This document shows positions 15,330 to 22,493 of a stretch of DNA of 64,000 nucleotides, one piece after another. The stretch lies in the IMG/VR virus record IMGVR_UViG_3300007512_000029, positions 1-64,000 of that record, one strand, 5' to 3'. The notes under the pieces were generated by a model that saw nothing but the letters and a program-made list of their open reading frames with translations, did not search any database and had not been told where the DNA came from. The stretch is from a virus. The number at the start of each line of letters is the position of its first letter. The first letter of the stretch is position 1. A program made the translations under genes and the position numbers.

Positions 15330-15418
15330 TGGTAGCTCCGGTGGGAGTCGAACCCACAACGCCCTGATGGGCACTCGATTTTGAGTCGAGCATGTCTGCC
15401 AAATTCCATCACGGAGCC
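15330..15418 (-). tRNA. tRNA-Leu (CAA)
   Basis: Acceptor GGCTCCG/CGGAGCT, anticodon stem CTCGA/TCGAG with loop CTCAAAA, long variable arm, encoded CCA. Confidence 0.9.
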
Positions 15419-15424
15419 AAAGAG

Positions 15425-15514
15425 CGGAGATAGAGGGACTCGAACCCCCAACCCTTTTTTTTTCAGGGGCTACCTGCTTTCAAGGCAGGCTCTTGATCCA
15501 GCCAGATTATCTCC
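15425..15514 (-). tRNA. tRNA-Ser (TGA)
   Basis: Acceptor GGAGATA/TATCTCC, anticodon stem CCTGC/GCAGG with loop CTTGAAA, variable arm with a nine-A loop, no CCA. Confidence 0.9.
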
Positions 15515-15520
15515 AGATGC

Positions 15521-15594
15521 GGGGAAGGTTGGAGTCGTTGTCATCCCTATAGAGGGTCGGCAGGTATTGAAGCCAGCCAATGCTCAGCTTCCCC
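15521..15594 (-). ncRNA. degenerate tRNA-like element built around an array repeat
   Basis: 74 nt, tRNA-sized. The acceptor (GGGGAAG with CTTCCCC) and D arm (GAGC/GCTT) are intact, but the anticodon and T stems are replaced by one copy of the 34-35.8 kb repeat (TTCAATACCTGCC, CCCTCTATAGGG, ATGACAAC). The T-arm remnant CGACTCC follows directly. It is clearly related to the element at 12488-12653. Confidence 0.45.
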
Positions 15595-15597
15595 AGA

Positions 15598-15685
15598 TGG
15601 TGACTCCGGTGGGAATCGAACCCACACGCCCTAGCGGGCACCGGGACCTAAACCCGGCGCGTCTTCCTAATTCCGCCACGGAGCC
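15598..15685 (-). tRNA. tRNA-Leu (TAG)
   Basis: Acceptor GGCTCCG/CGGAGTC, anticodon stem CCGGG/CCCGG with loop TTTAGGT, long variable arm, encoded CCA. Confidence 0.9.
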
Positions 15686-15711
15686 ACAGCCCCGCCCACA
15701 GGCGACGGGGG

Positions 15712-15734
15712 CTCTCGGCTGGTGGAGCCGAGAG
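15712..15734. other. 9-bp stem-loop
   Basis: CTCTCGGCT/AGCCGAGAG with a 5-nt loop, just upstream (minus sense) of the first tRNA. It may be a processing or terminator structure; no T-run on either side. Confidence 0.4.
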
Positions 15735-15775
15735 TGCTGTCCATAGTATTCGTAATTTCAAAGAGGGCTAAAACG

Positions 15776-15815
15776 CCAGAAGCCCCTCTGGCTCGGGGGC
15801 CGGAGGGGCTTCTGG
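15776..15815. terminator. 13-bp hairpin, likely bidirectional terminator
   Basis: CCAGAAGCCCCTC/GAGGGGCTTCTGG with a 14-nt loop. On the minus strand GGCGTTTT follows. It lies beyond the small membrane ORF at 15839 and before the tRNA block. Confidence 0.5.
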
Positions 15816-15838
15816 TGGGGCTTGACTCGTGAGAGTGT

Positions 15839-15943
15839 TTACCCGATGCCGCCTCCGGCCCTGCACGAAAGCAGAGCATAGCTGAGCCACAAGCCAGAAA
15901 GGCTTGAAGAGCTGAGCAGGGAGGTGGCGAAGAAGTTGTCCAT
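15839..15943 (-). CDS. small hydrophobic protein candidate
   Basis: 34 residues with a hydrophobic, Ser/Leu-rich middle and a GGGIG end. An AGG lies 10 bases before the ATG. It fills the otherwise empty stretch 15.82-16.07 kb. Could be a small membrane peptide or a chance frame. Confidence 0.35.
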   Translation of the reverse strand: MDNFFATSLLSSSSLSGLWLSYALLSCRAGGGIG

Positions 15944-16071
15944 GATGGGGTGAACCTACTTTCTGCCCTTGTGGCTGTCAACCCCTCGACGCAAAATTAC
16001 GCCAGAACGCGACAGTCGAGGTCTGGTATACCGCCTATACACGGGGGTTTAGTGATCTCAGGAGGTCTCAA

Positions 16072-16383
16072 ATGGCTGGTGACAAGGTGGATGCCACCGA
16101 GAAAGTCCTGGTCGGGAAGACAGCTCAAGTAGCTGTCCCTCGGTGGATGATGGGCTCAGCGGGGACCCTCGCGACGGCGTTGGTCCTGGCGATGAGTGCC
16201 TGGGTGGTCCGGACCTGGGATGCCCCTGAGCGGATCGCGACTCTGGAAGCAGAGGTCCGAGACCTGCGGGAGTCCAAGGTCAAAGACCTCGCTCAAATCC
16301 AGACGGATGTTGCCCTGATGCAGAGGGATATCTCCTCGATGCGGGACAACGTTGATTTCATCAAGGGGAGGCTGCCGCAGTGA
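16072..16383 (+). CDS. membrane-anchored coiled-coil protein, i-spanin-like
   Basis: 103 residues. A charged N-terminus, one transmembrane helix at about 28-46 (GTLATALVLAMSAWVV), then a helical coiled coil to the end (ERIATLEAEVRDLRES...). This is the layout of inner-membrane spanins (Rz-like). CAGGAGG precedes the ATG. The next gene overlaps it and encodes a lipoprotein, the matching outer-membrane half. No endolysin is adjacent, so this is inference from topology and gene order. Confidence 0.65.
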   Translation: MAGDKVDATEKVLVGKTAQVAVPRWMMGSAGTLATALVLAMSAWVVRTWDAPERIATLEAEVRDLRESKVKDLAQIQTDVALMQRDISSMRDNVDFIKGRLPQ

Positions 16384-16811
16384 AGTCCATCCTCATCCTG
16401 GCGAGTTTTCTTTCTGGTTGTGTGCCGGCGGTGGCTGATCCCGCTGATGACGCGGACGCCAAGAAGTATCAGGACATGGCTGAGGCGGCTCAGACCGCTG
16501 CGGCTGCTGCTCGGGAGGAGATGGCGAAAGCTGCTCGGGAGTTTCAGGCGGTGGCCTGTCGTTACCGCGATCAGGATGCGGTAGCGGAGGGGCACCCGGA
16601 CGTTCCTGAGGGGTGGCCGCTCCCCGGGCTTATCGAGTACATGAAGCCCGGAGCGACCTGCTCTCAGATTCCTGTGCGGCTGGAAGCCGAGCGGCGAGCT
16701 GAAGAAGCTATTCGCCTCAACCCAGAGGGCAGCGAGAACCCGGCTCCTCAGTGCTTCTGGAGCATTGAGGAGATCTGGGCGGAGGCCGGAGGCCCCCTGT
16801 CTTCACCCTGA
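16380..16811 (+). CDS. lipoprotein, o-spanin-like
   Basis: 143 residues from a GTG that overlaps the upstream stop codon. The N-terminus is a short signal ending in the lipobox LSGC (Cys 14), so the mature protein would be lipidated and sit in the outer membrane. A helical Ala-rich segment (20-55) and a Pro-rich tail with two more Cys follow. It is longer than a typical Rz1. Pairing with the overlapping i-spanin-like gene supports a lysis role. Confidence 0.6.
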   Translation: MKSILILASFLSGCVPAVADPADDADAKKYQDMAEAAQTAAAAAREEMAKAAREFQAVACRYRDQDAVAEGHPDVPEGWPLPGLIEYMKPGATCSQIPVRLEAERRAEEAIRLNPEGSENPAPQCFWSIEEIWAEAGGPLSSP

Positions 16812-17348
16812 GTTTCCTGCTTGGGCGAGCTGCTGGGTGAAATCCAACAGTCTCCGTCCGCCCGGAGGGATGTAGGTGGCGTCGATGAAGTACATCCCTA
16901 AGATAAGCAGGGGGAAGCCGAGGGTGAAGTCGTAGTGCTCCAAGAGGTGACCCAAGTAGGGGTCACTCACGAAGTGCTCAATCAAGAAGGGCAGGACGAT
17001 AAGGTAACTGACAAGGAGGGGGATCCTCATCCACCTGGAGGTCTTCACGAGGGCGTGGCTCTCTATGTCAATCACGTCCCCCTCGTGGTTTGAGTGCTTC
17101 TTCGCCTTTCGGTATATCTGCCAGATCATGTGCCCATAGCAGATCGGGAAGAGCCAACTCCACCCTTTGCTTGGTTCCACCTGGAGGAAGGCTCCCGCTG
17201 TGAGGGTGATCAGTGCGAGCCACCACTTTGAGACCGCGAACGCCTTCTGAAGCCACTGGCTCAGTTTGTTGGTGACGCTCCAGACTTTCTGGTCCAGGGC
17301 GAAGAGCACCGTGGCTGGTGTGATCACCAGCCACCTGAGCAGGAACAT
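16803..17348 (-). CDS. multi-spanning membrane protein
   Basis: 181 residues with about four to five hydrophobic segments (residues 1-17, 42-56, 67-80, 108-125, 140-155) and a basic loop RKAKKHSNH. No family recognised. Its ATG may not be the true start: the frame is open upstream into CPGCQREFRATK, which would complete a zinc ribbon begun in the other frame at 17398-17544. Confidence 0.65.
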   Translation of the reverse strand: MFLLRWLVITPATVLFALDQKVWSVTNKLSQWLQKAFAVSKWWLALITLTAGAFLQVEPSKGWSWLFPICYGHMIWQIYRKAKKHSNHEGDVIDIESHALVKTSRWMRIPLLVSYLIVLPFLIEHFVSDPYLGHLLEHYDFTLGFPLLILGMYFIDATYIPPGGRRLLDFTQQLAQAGNSG

Positions 17349-17397
17349 CTTCCACGGAGCCAGTGGGGTGGTCGGTTCCGCTTCCGGTTTCGGATTC

Positions 17398-17544
17398 TTA
17401 GTTGCTCTGAACTCTCTCTGGCACCCGGGACAGGTCTAGTTCCTCCCGGATTTGGTACGCGGTGAACACCAGGATGCCCTCACACTTCGGAAAAGGGCAT
17501 TCGAGTCGCAGGGGCTCGGGATTCAGAGGACGGGGTGTTTCCAT
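17398..17544 (-). CDS. N-terminal zinc-ribbon half, possibly joined by +1 frameshift
   Basis: 48 residues beginning METPRPL with the Cys pair CPFPKC, behind its own promoter and AGGAG. A second pair, CPGC, lies in the +1 frame right after GGGAGGAACTAGACC and is in frame with the membrane protein at 16803-17348. A +1 shift near 17436-17440 would give one protein: zinc ribbon then membrane domain. Either a programmed shift (a Shine-Dalgarno-like GGGAGG lies just before the site), a mutation or a sequencing error. Confidence 0.5.
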   Translation of the reverse strand: METPRPLNPEPLRLECPFPKCEGILVFTAYQIREELDLSRVPERVQSN

Positions 17545-17551
17545 GTGCTCC

Positions 17552-17578
17552 TATACGAGTAGGGCCCTAGGAAGTTTC
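17552..17578 (-). promoter_or_regulatory. phage TCGTATA promoter for the zinc-ribbon/membrane gene
   Basis: Minus strand GAAACTTCC, spacer, ACTCGTATAGG; the ribosome site AGGAG begins within the last -10 bases. Confidence 0.7.
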
Positions 17579-17793
17579 TACCTCTTCAGGAAGCCTGCGG
17601 CTGCCGTGAAGCCGGAGGCTGTTACTCGGGCGGGTTCCCGCTTCCCAACCCACTTTTTGTCTCGGGCAATGGCGAGATAGATTTCTTCCTCACCGTGGAC
17701 TGTCAGCGGGACGTCCCGGAGTGTCTGATCTGCCCACCTGACGAGGAGCTGGCGGGCATATTCGATCGCGAACGAGGTCTGAGATTTGGTCAT
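17578..17793 (-). CDS. small basic hypothetical protein
   Basis: 71 residues starting MTKSQTSFAI at 17793, chosen because GCGGAGAA precedes it and the promoter at 17814 lies just upstream. Mixed charge, no recognised domain. Confidence 0.6.
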   Translation of the reverse strand: MTKSQTSFAIEYARQLLVRWADQTLRDVPLTVHGEEEIYLAIARDKKWVGKREPARVTASGFTAAAGFLKR

Positions 17794-17813
17794 GGGTTCT
17801 CCGCTAGCTCTCC

Positions 17814-17838
17814 TATACGCTGCGGGTGTTGATACTTG
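17814..17838 (-). promoter_or_regulatory. phage GCGTATA promoter variant
   Basis: Minus strand CAAGTATC, spacer, AGCGTATAGG, before the 71-residue gene. Confidence 0.55.
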
Positions 17839-17889
17839 TCGGGTTCCCGGTTGGGTAGGGTGCTCCAACCCACAACAAGGAAAATGTTC

Positions 17890-18171
17890 ATGTCCGAGAA
17901 CACGACGAACTCTCCTGAGACCCCTGCCCTGGGGCAGTTGACTCAGGAGGAGATGGCTCAGCTCAACGCTCTGCGGCGGGCGGCTCACGACTACACCTTC
18001 CAGATCGGTCAGGTTGAGGTGAAGAAGAGCCGCCTCATCGGTCTCCTGAGTGAGACTGAAGCCAGGGCTCAGGCGGTGCTGAACGCCGCCGCGAAGCGGC
18101 TCCAGATCCCTGAGGGTCAGGCGTGGGTTGTAGGTCCGAACGGGCAGGTCCGGGACCAGCCTGGAGCCTGA
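17890..18171 (+). CDS. small virion-region protein
   Basis: 93 residues from the ATG at 17890 (AAGGA eight bases upstream; an ATG at 17884 is the alternative). Helical: residues 15-70 form a likely coiled coil (LTQEEMAQLNALRRAAHDYTF). It opens the plus-strand structural block and is followed after 13 bases by the 467-residue neck/tail protein. Could be a chaperone or minor structural protein. Confidence 0.65.
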   Translation: MSENTTNSPETPALGQLTQEEMAQLNALRRAAHDYTFQIGQVEVKKSRLIGLLSETEARAQAVLNAAAKRLQIPEGQAWVVGPNGQVRDQPGA

Positions 18172-18184
18172 ACAAGGAGGGTAG

Positions 18185-19588
18185 GTGCCGGCAGGATGGG
18201 AACCAGGAGACGGGGAATTCCCCTGGCCGCCTCAGAACGTCCAGGTGACCAGCCCGATGATCAAGGGAGTCCTCGACCTCCGGTGGGATGACCCCTCGAT
18301 CTACGCCATTGGCGACGGTACCCAGGGGGGTAAGTCCAACACCTCTTGGAATATCCTTGGGGTCAACATCTACCGATCGGATGATGGGGAGCGGGGTCCT
18401 TATGTGCGTCTGAACACCTTTCCGCTAGGGGCCCTCCGATATCGCGACACGACGAACAACACCTTTGTTGTAGACGAGGTCATTCATTGGGATAGCTCAT
18501 GGGTTTCCAAGGGAGACTCCAACAACAGCCAGCGGTGGGCTTTTCGGGTCAAGCAGTCTCCGATGGTCAAGCAGCAGGGAATCGGCGTCCCTGCTGACTC
18601 GCCTGTGGACGTGGTGCTGAAGATAGACGGGGTCGCCATCCCCGTGGAGTCGGTCTTCGGTCCTACGGGCGAAGTGACCTTGATTAACACTCGGGTGTAT
18701 GATCCCGCCCGGGAGGTCATGGTCTATCCGACTCTCCCCACGGCTACCTCTACGGTGACGGTGTCCTACTGGTGGGGTCGGAACAAGGTCCAGGGCAACC
18801 TGGGGAGCTACCGGAAGCGGTTTTACCGGCTCACCACGGTTGCCATCGCCCCGGATGGTTTGACGACCCCGTCCGGGTTGGTAGAGACCCCGTTGGGCTA
18901 CAGCCCTCCGGTTTCTGTCGCCGCGGTGGAAGCCCTGGATTACATCTGGCGGGAAGCGATTCGCCGGAACAACTGGATCTTGGAGCAGGGGGGAGAGCGG
19001 GTCAAGCTCTACATCCACCGGACGGTGGGGATCCCCTGCGGCTGTCAGCTCGATGAGCAGACTCGGGAGTATGCTCGCCAGCCTCGGAATAACTGCGAGG
19101 ATTGCTTCGGGACAGGGTTCCTCGCAGGATACAACGGGCCCTTTGATATCATTCTGGCCCCCGATGACGGGGAGCAGCAGGTCGAGCAAACGGATCGGGG
19201 CCGGAGATTCAGGCACAGCTACCAGACCTGGACCGGCCCGACTCCTGCGGTCTCTCAGCGAGATTTTATCGTCAAGCAGACCGGGGAGAGGTACTCCATC
19301 GGAGCGATCACCCTGCCGACCAATCGGGGGAACGTCCTCCAGCAGCATTTCAGCGTGGGCTCGCTAGCTCACGGGGACGTCCGCTATCTCGTGACGCCCG
19401 ACCGGATCAACGCCCTGGATGACCCTGAGACCCGACCTACGGTAGCGAAGAACCAGTCCAACACCGAGGACCCGTACCCGGTGGGATCAGATTATCAGGC
19501 GTCCCCGATGACCACTGAGAAATCCAATATCCCCGATGAGCGGGAGCAAAGAGGGCGGACTCCAGTGTGGGAGAACATAACCTATTGA
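18185..19588 (+). CDS. neck/tail structural protein with zinc-ribbon insert
   Basis: 467 residues from a GTG with AAGGAGG upstream. Beta-rich, Trp-rich N-terminal region, a helical arm near residue 255, and a Cys cluster (CGCQLDEQ... NCEDCFGTGF, residues about 278-310) that resembles a zinc-binding rubredoxin-like knuckle found in phage virion proteins. The rest is beta-structure ending in a polar tail. Position at the head of the structural block suggests a neck or tail-connector protein, but I cannot assign a known family. Confidence 0.65.
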   Translation: MPAGWEPGDGEFPWPPQNVQVTSPMIKGVLDLRWDDPSIYAIGDGTQGGKSNTSWNILGVNIYRSDDGERGPYVRLNTFPLGALRYRDTTNNTFVVDEVIHWDSSWVSKGDSNNSQRWAFRVKQSPMVKQQGIGVPADSPVDVVLKIDGVAIPVESVFGPTGEVTLINTRVYDPAREVMVYPTLPTATSTVTVSYWWGRNKVQGNLGSYRKRFYRLTTVAIAPDGLTTPSGLVETPLGYSPPVSVAAVEALDYIWREAIRRNNWILEQGGERVKLYIHRTVGIPCGCQLDEQTREYARQPRNNCEDCFGTGFLAGYNGPFDIILAPDDGEQQVEQTDRGRRFRHSYQTWTGPTPAVSQRDFIVKQTGERYSIGAITLPTNRGNVLQQHFSVGSLAHGDVRYLVTPDRINALDDPETRPTVAKNQSNTEDPYPVGSDYQASPMTTEKSNIPDEREQRGRTPVWENITY

Positions 19589-19680
19589 AGTAACGAGGGG
19601 TTTTCCGGGAGTTCCGGGGAGGGGTGTGGTTCCAGGAGGGCTGGTGGGTCGTGGTTTTGTCCCTATCTCTCGTCCTATAA

Positions 19681-19712
19681 GGCAGGAGGTGATCAGTGGT
19701 GAGGCTCCTGCC
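19681..19712 (+). promoter_or_regulatory. hairpin sequestering a perfect Shine-Dalgarno
   Basis: GGCAGGAG (19681-19688), part of an AGGAGGTGATCA anti-16S sequence, is complementary to CTCCTGCC (19705-19712), which ends two bases before the ATG at 19715. Pairing would hide the ribosome site; translation would need the stem opened. Confidence 0.45.
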
Positions 19713-19714
19713 CT

Positions 19715-20008
19715 ATGACTGAAAAGCTATATCGGCTCTACATTGTGAACACGGAGACCAACGAAGCGGTTGAGGATCTGGGGACTCAGCGGCATCCGGC
19801 TATTGCGGTTCACACGATCGGGACGCTCGCGAAAGCGATGGGGATGACGGATCCGACGATCGCCAATGTGGTCTGCGACGAGGGTTCTCCGAATCCCCGG
19901 CCCGGGATTTTGCTTTATCAGGAGGGGTTCAAGACCGGGTTGGTCGTAGATGGTATGGAGATGACATCCGAGGACGAACCCGATGAGCAGATCATTACGG
20001 CGACGTGA
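19715..20008 (+). CDS. hypothetical protein
   Basis: 97 residues, mixed alpha/beta, acidic C-terminus (SEDEPDEQ). Ribosome site lies within the hairpin described at 19681. Overlaps the next gene by 26 bases. No family recognised. Confidence 0.6.
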   Translation: MTEKLYRLYIVNTETNEAVEDLGTQRHPAIAVHTIGTLAKAMGMTDPTIANVVCDEGSPNPRPGILLYQEGFKTGLVVDGMEMTSEDEPDEQIITAT

Positions 20009-20228
20009 TCACCTTTGGGCGTGGGTGAACCACGCTGCCCTCAACCTGGGCTCCGCTATAGAGTGCCTCTACCACGTCGTTCTCCCTCCGCAGGTGGACC
20101 ACAGCCCTGAGACGGTGGTGTCTCTCTCTGAGAGCGATCCGATCCGTGAGTTTCTGGTCGGGGTGGGCTTCCTCAAGAGATCACCGAAAGAGAGCACGTT
20201 CTCACCCGAAGACGGTTCTCTCTTGTAG
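19983..20228 (+). CDS. hypothetical protein
   Basis: 81 residues, start overlapping the previous gene in another frame, GAGGA before the ATG. One amphipathic helix near the N-terminus; otherwise unremarkable. Confidence 0.5.
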   Translation: MSRSLRRRDHLWAWVNHAALNLGSAIECLYHVVLPPQVDHSPETVVSLSESDPIREFLVGVGFLKRSPKESTFSPEDGSLL

Positions 20229-20264
20229 GGGCCTATGAAGCCCCGCAGCGTCGTATAAGAGACT

Positions 20265-20813
20265 ATGCGACGCTTCTACAAGTTCCGTTTTTGCTGGGGA
20301 TACGCTGAGTCACAGCGTATCTGCGAAGGCCCCGTGTTTTACCATGTCCAGGGATTCACGGATCCGATGGAAGTCCTGGAGTCTTTCCGGCTCCTCCTCG
20401 TCATGGAGCTGGAGGCTCGGGCTGACTCCCCGCACCTCGCCGCTCTCGCGGCGTTGAGGAGGCGGGAGATCCTCACCCAGGAGCAGTATGACGACGCCTA
20501 TACGAGGGCGTCTCAAGCATCGATCGAAGCCCTGGAGGTAGTGGACTTCTTCGACAGCCTGTGGAAGAAGTCCTGGGATGACCTGGGTAGCTTCCGTGAT
20601 CGGATGGAAGAGACTCCTTGGACGGGTTCTTCGGTCTTCCCGGGGCCCTTGGAGACGCTCACCTTCTACGGGACGGAGAGGTGGCTGGAGGAGGCTCCCG
20701 GATACGACGAGGAAGACTATAGGGAGGTAGATCAGGCTGATCTCCCGGCTATCTATGCGATGGGGGAGGGGTGTGCCTGGGTTTCTCGGAGGTGGAAGTC
20801 CTGGGGTCAGTAA
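20265..20813 (+). CDS. acidic hypothetical protein
   Basis: 182 residues, helical, strongly acidic in the last third (GYDEEDYREVDQADL). TCGTATAAG lies 8 bases before the ATG with no recognisable ribosome site, so a leaderless message is possible; the usual AACTT box is absent. Position among virion genes suggests a head or neck component. Confidence 0.6.
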   Translation: MRRFYKFRFCWGYAESQRICEGPVFYHVQGFTDPMEVLESFRLLLVMELEARADSPHLAALAALRRREILTQEQYDDAYTRASQASIEALEVVDFFDSLWKKSWDDLGSFRDRMEETPWTGSSVFPGPLETLTFYGTERWLEEAPGYDEEDYREVDQADLPAIYAMGEGCAWVSRRWKSWGQ

Positions 20814-20835
20814 CTCCTCTATTAGACTGAGGAGT

Positions 20836-21351
20836 ATGGCTGGAGCCCGAGGGAAACCGTGGAGTCGATTGGGTCAGGGGATGACCTTGGATAAGCGGAC
20901 GCTTCATCGTCTGGGGCGAGTCCTGGTCTCTTCCGTGAGGGGAGAGGCTGCGAAGGAGATCGCTCGTCAGGCCGGGCTGGGGATCCATGGGGTCGCTCAG
21001 GGACTCCCGCGAAGTCCACGGTTTTTGGACAGCTTCGGGTACCGGATTGTCGGTCGGGACACGCTGGAGATTACGTCTACATGGCCCTTTGCTGAGGAGG
21101 CCCCGGGTCGCCCGGGTCAGTCTCCAATAGCTCGACTCGCGCAGGATATTGGTAAGGTGCAGACGACTCAGGAAGACGGGACCGTGATTATCCGTTCTGC
21201 ACCGAAGCAGAGGAGCAACGCCTGGGTTCACCCGGGCTGGGCTCGTCACCGCTTTATGGAGCGGGGTGTCGCCCGGGGCCGGGAAGCGATGGCTGAGATC
21301 GTCGTCCGGGAAGTGCTCAATCAGCTTAAGTCAGGAGACCCGACCCGATGA
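20836..21351 (+). CDS. neck/tail completion-like protein
   Basis: About 171 residues from the ATG at 20836 (GAGGAG very close upstream; the start is uncertain). The C-terminal half with a (H)PGW..HRFMERG..RG motif then a long helix resembles HK97 gp10-like tail completion/neck proteins. Stop overlaps the start of the next gene by 4 bases. Confidence 0.5.
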   Translation: MAGARGKPWSRLGQGMTLDKRTLHRLGRVLVSSVRGEAAKEIARQAGLGIHGVAQGLPRSPRFLDSFGYRIVGRDTLEITSTWPFAEEAPGRPGQSPIARLAQDIGKVQTTQEDGTVIIRSAPKQRSNAWVHPGWARHRFMERGVARGREAMAEIVVREVLNQLKSGDPTR

Positions 21352-22130
21352 TTGAGGCGAGGATTGAGTGCATCTGCCAGGAGTATTCTCTGAAAGACCT
21401 GGGGCTTCGGCTGGTACAGGGTCAGGTTACCTGGGTATCTGAGTCGAGGGCTCGGGGTTCTTCTGAGCTACAGCTAGCAACCCGAGCGGGTGCCCTCTCG
21501 GTACGATGGCAGCAGAGGTGCCGTGTGAGCAAAGATAAGCCAGCCCCCCCGTTCCTCCGACCCAAGGTCAGGCGGCATCGGAATGTCGCGACGCCTCCAG
21601 TACAGGAGAGATCTTCTGTGGATGAGGTTCAGGTCACCCAAGCGGCGACGGCGGCGGCTACCCGAGCAGCGACAGAAGCCGCTACGAAGGCTGCACAAGC
21701 GATGGTTGTGAGGGCGGCTGAGGAAGCCGCTCAGCGAGTCGCGAAGGCTCAGTCATCGATGATCGCGGCGGAGCTACAGAAGGCTCTGGATCCTTCCCAG
21801 GAGGGCGGTCTGACTCAAGAAGCTCTGGAAGAGATTGTCCGAGGAGCCCTGGCTAAGACTGTCCCTGTAGCGGCTCCAGTCGCCCCAGAAGCCGCTACTC
21901 GGTCGGAGCCGGTGTCCTCCCCTTCTCGGGAGGGAGAGACCGCTGTGGAAGACCTGATGACGCTGGAGGAGCCTGTCTTCATCCCTGAGGATCTCACGAC
22001 GAAGGATTCTCCGTCGAAGCTGGCGACGACGACAACCGAGAGCAGCTCCTCGGGGGGCATCGATGCCGCAGCGGCAGCCCTCAAGATGCTGAGTGGTGGT
22101 CGGAAGAAGTCGCGGAGGAAGAAGAGCTAA
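21348..22130 (+). CDS. Ala-rich virion-region protein with basic tail
   Basis: 260 residues: about 90 residues of mixed structure, a long Ala-rich helix (residues 97-150, repeats of AATxAATxA), a Pro/Ser-rich acidic linker, and a C-terminal GGRKKSRRKKS. Such a layout fits a scaffold, decoration or DNA-associated protein. Overlaps the previous gene by 4 bases (ATGA). Confidence 0.6.
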   Translation: MIEARIECICQEYSLKDLGLRLVQGQVTWVSESRARGSSELQLATRAGALSVRWQQRCRVSKDKPAPPFLRPKVRRHRNVATPPVQERSSVDEVQVTQAATAAATRAATEAATKAAQAMVVRAAEEAAQRVAKAQSSMIAAELQKALDPSQEGGLTQEALEEIVRGALAKTVPVAAPVAPEAATRSEPVSSPSREGETAVEDLMTLEEPVFIPEDLTTKDSPSKLATTTTESSSSGGIDAAAAALKMLSGGRKKSRRKKS

Positions 22131-22465
22131 CGGGTCGTCAGGTAACGATAGGCGACTCTCGCGGGGCTGGCTTTCAGCCGGCTCACAGCCGAAGCCGGGA
22201 TGTGGGAGTAAGTGTAGACCCCGCCGAAGAATTCCGGGTCCCGGTAAAATTTGATGTGGGGAATCCCCTGGGTGTTTACCTGGACCACGCTGATGTTGGT
22301 GGTCTCTGTCAACAGCTCACTGGCTTTGTCCGGGTGGTCTCGGTGGGTTCGGATTGTCTCTTCCTTGAGCTGAAGGATTACCCAGCCCTCCTCTACGGGC
22401 ACGTCCCGATGAAACGCGGGTATAGGGAATTGCGGTTGCTGGGGAGCGTCCTCCATAACAACCAA
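22127..22465 (-). CDS. KTSC-like small protein
   Basis: 112 residues. The C-terminal half (FYRDPEFFGGVYTYSHIPASAVSRLKASPARVAYRYL) resembles KTSC-domain proteins in its F-x-G-x-VY-x-Y-x-x-(I/V)P pattern. It is the only minus-strand gene in this part of the structural block and its stop overlaps the previous gene's stop. Ribosome site is weak. Confidence 0.5.
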   Translation of the reverse strand: MVVMEDAPQQPQFPIPAFHRDVPVEEGWVILQLKEETIRTHRDHPDKASELLTETTNISVVQVNTQGIPHIKFYRDPEFFGGVYTYSHIPASAVSRLKASPARVAYRYLTTR

Positions 22466-22493
22466 AGTAGATCCGAACAGGAGCCTCGGGCTG

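Noticed and set aside
15190-15330. Extra tRNA between the two Leu tRNAs
   Set aside because: A loop reading TTGTACA with a CCGG stem and a C5/G6 hairpin are present, but no acceptor or T arm pairs with it.
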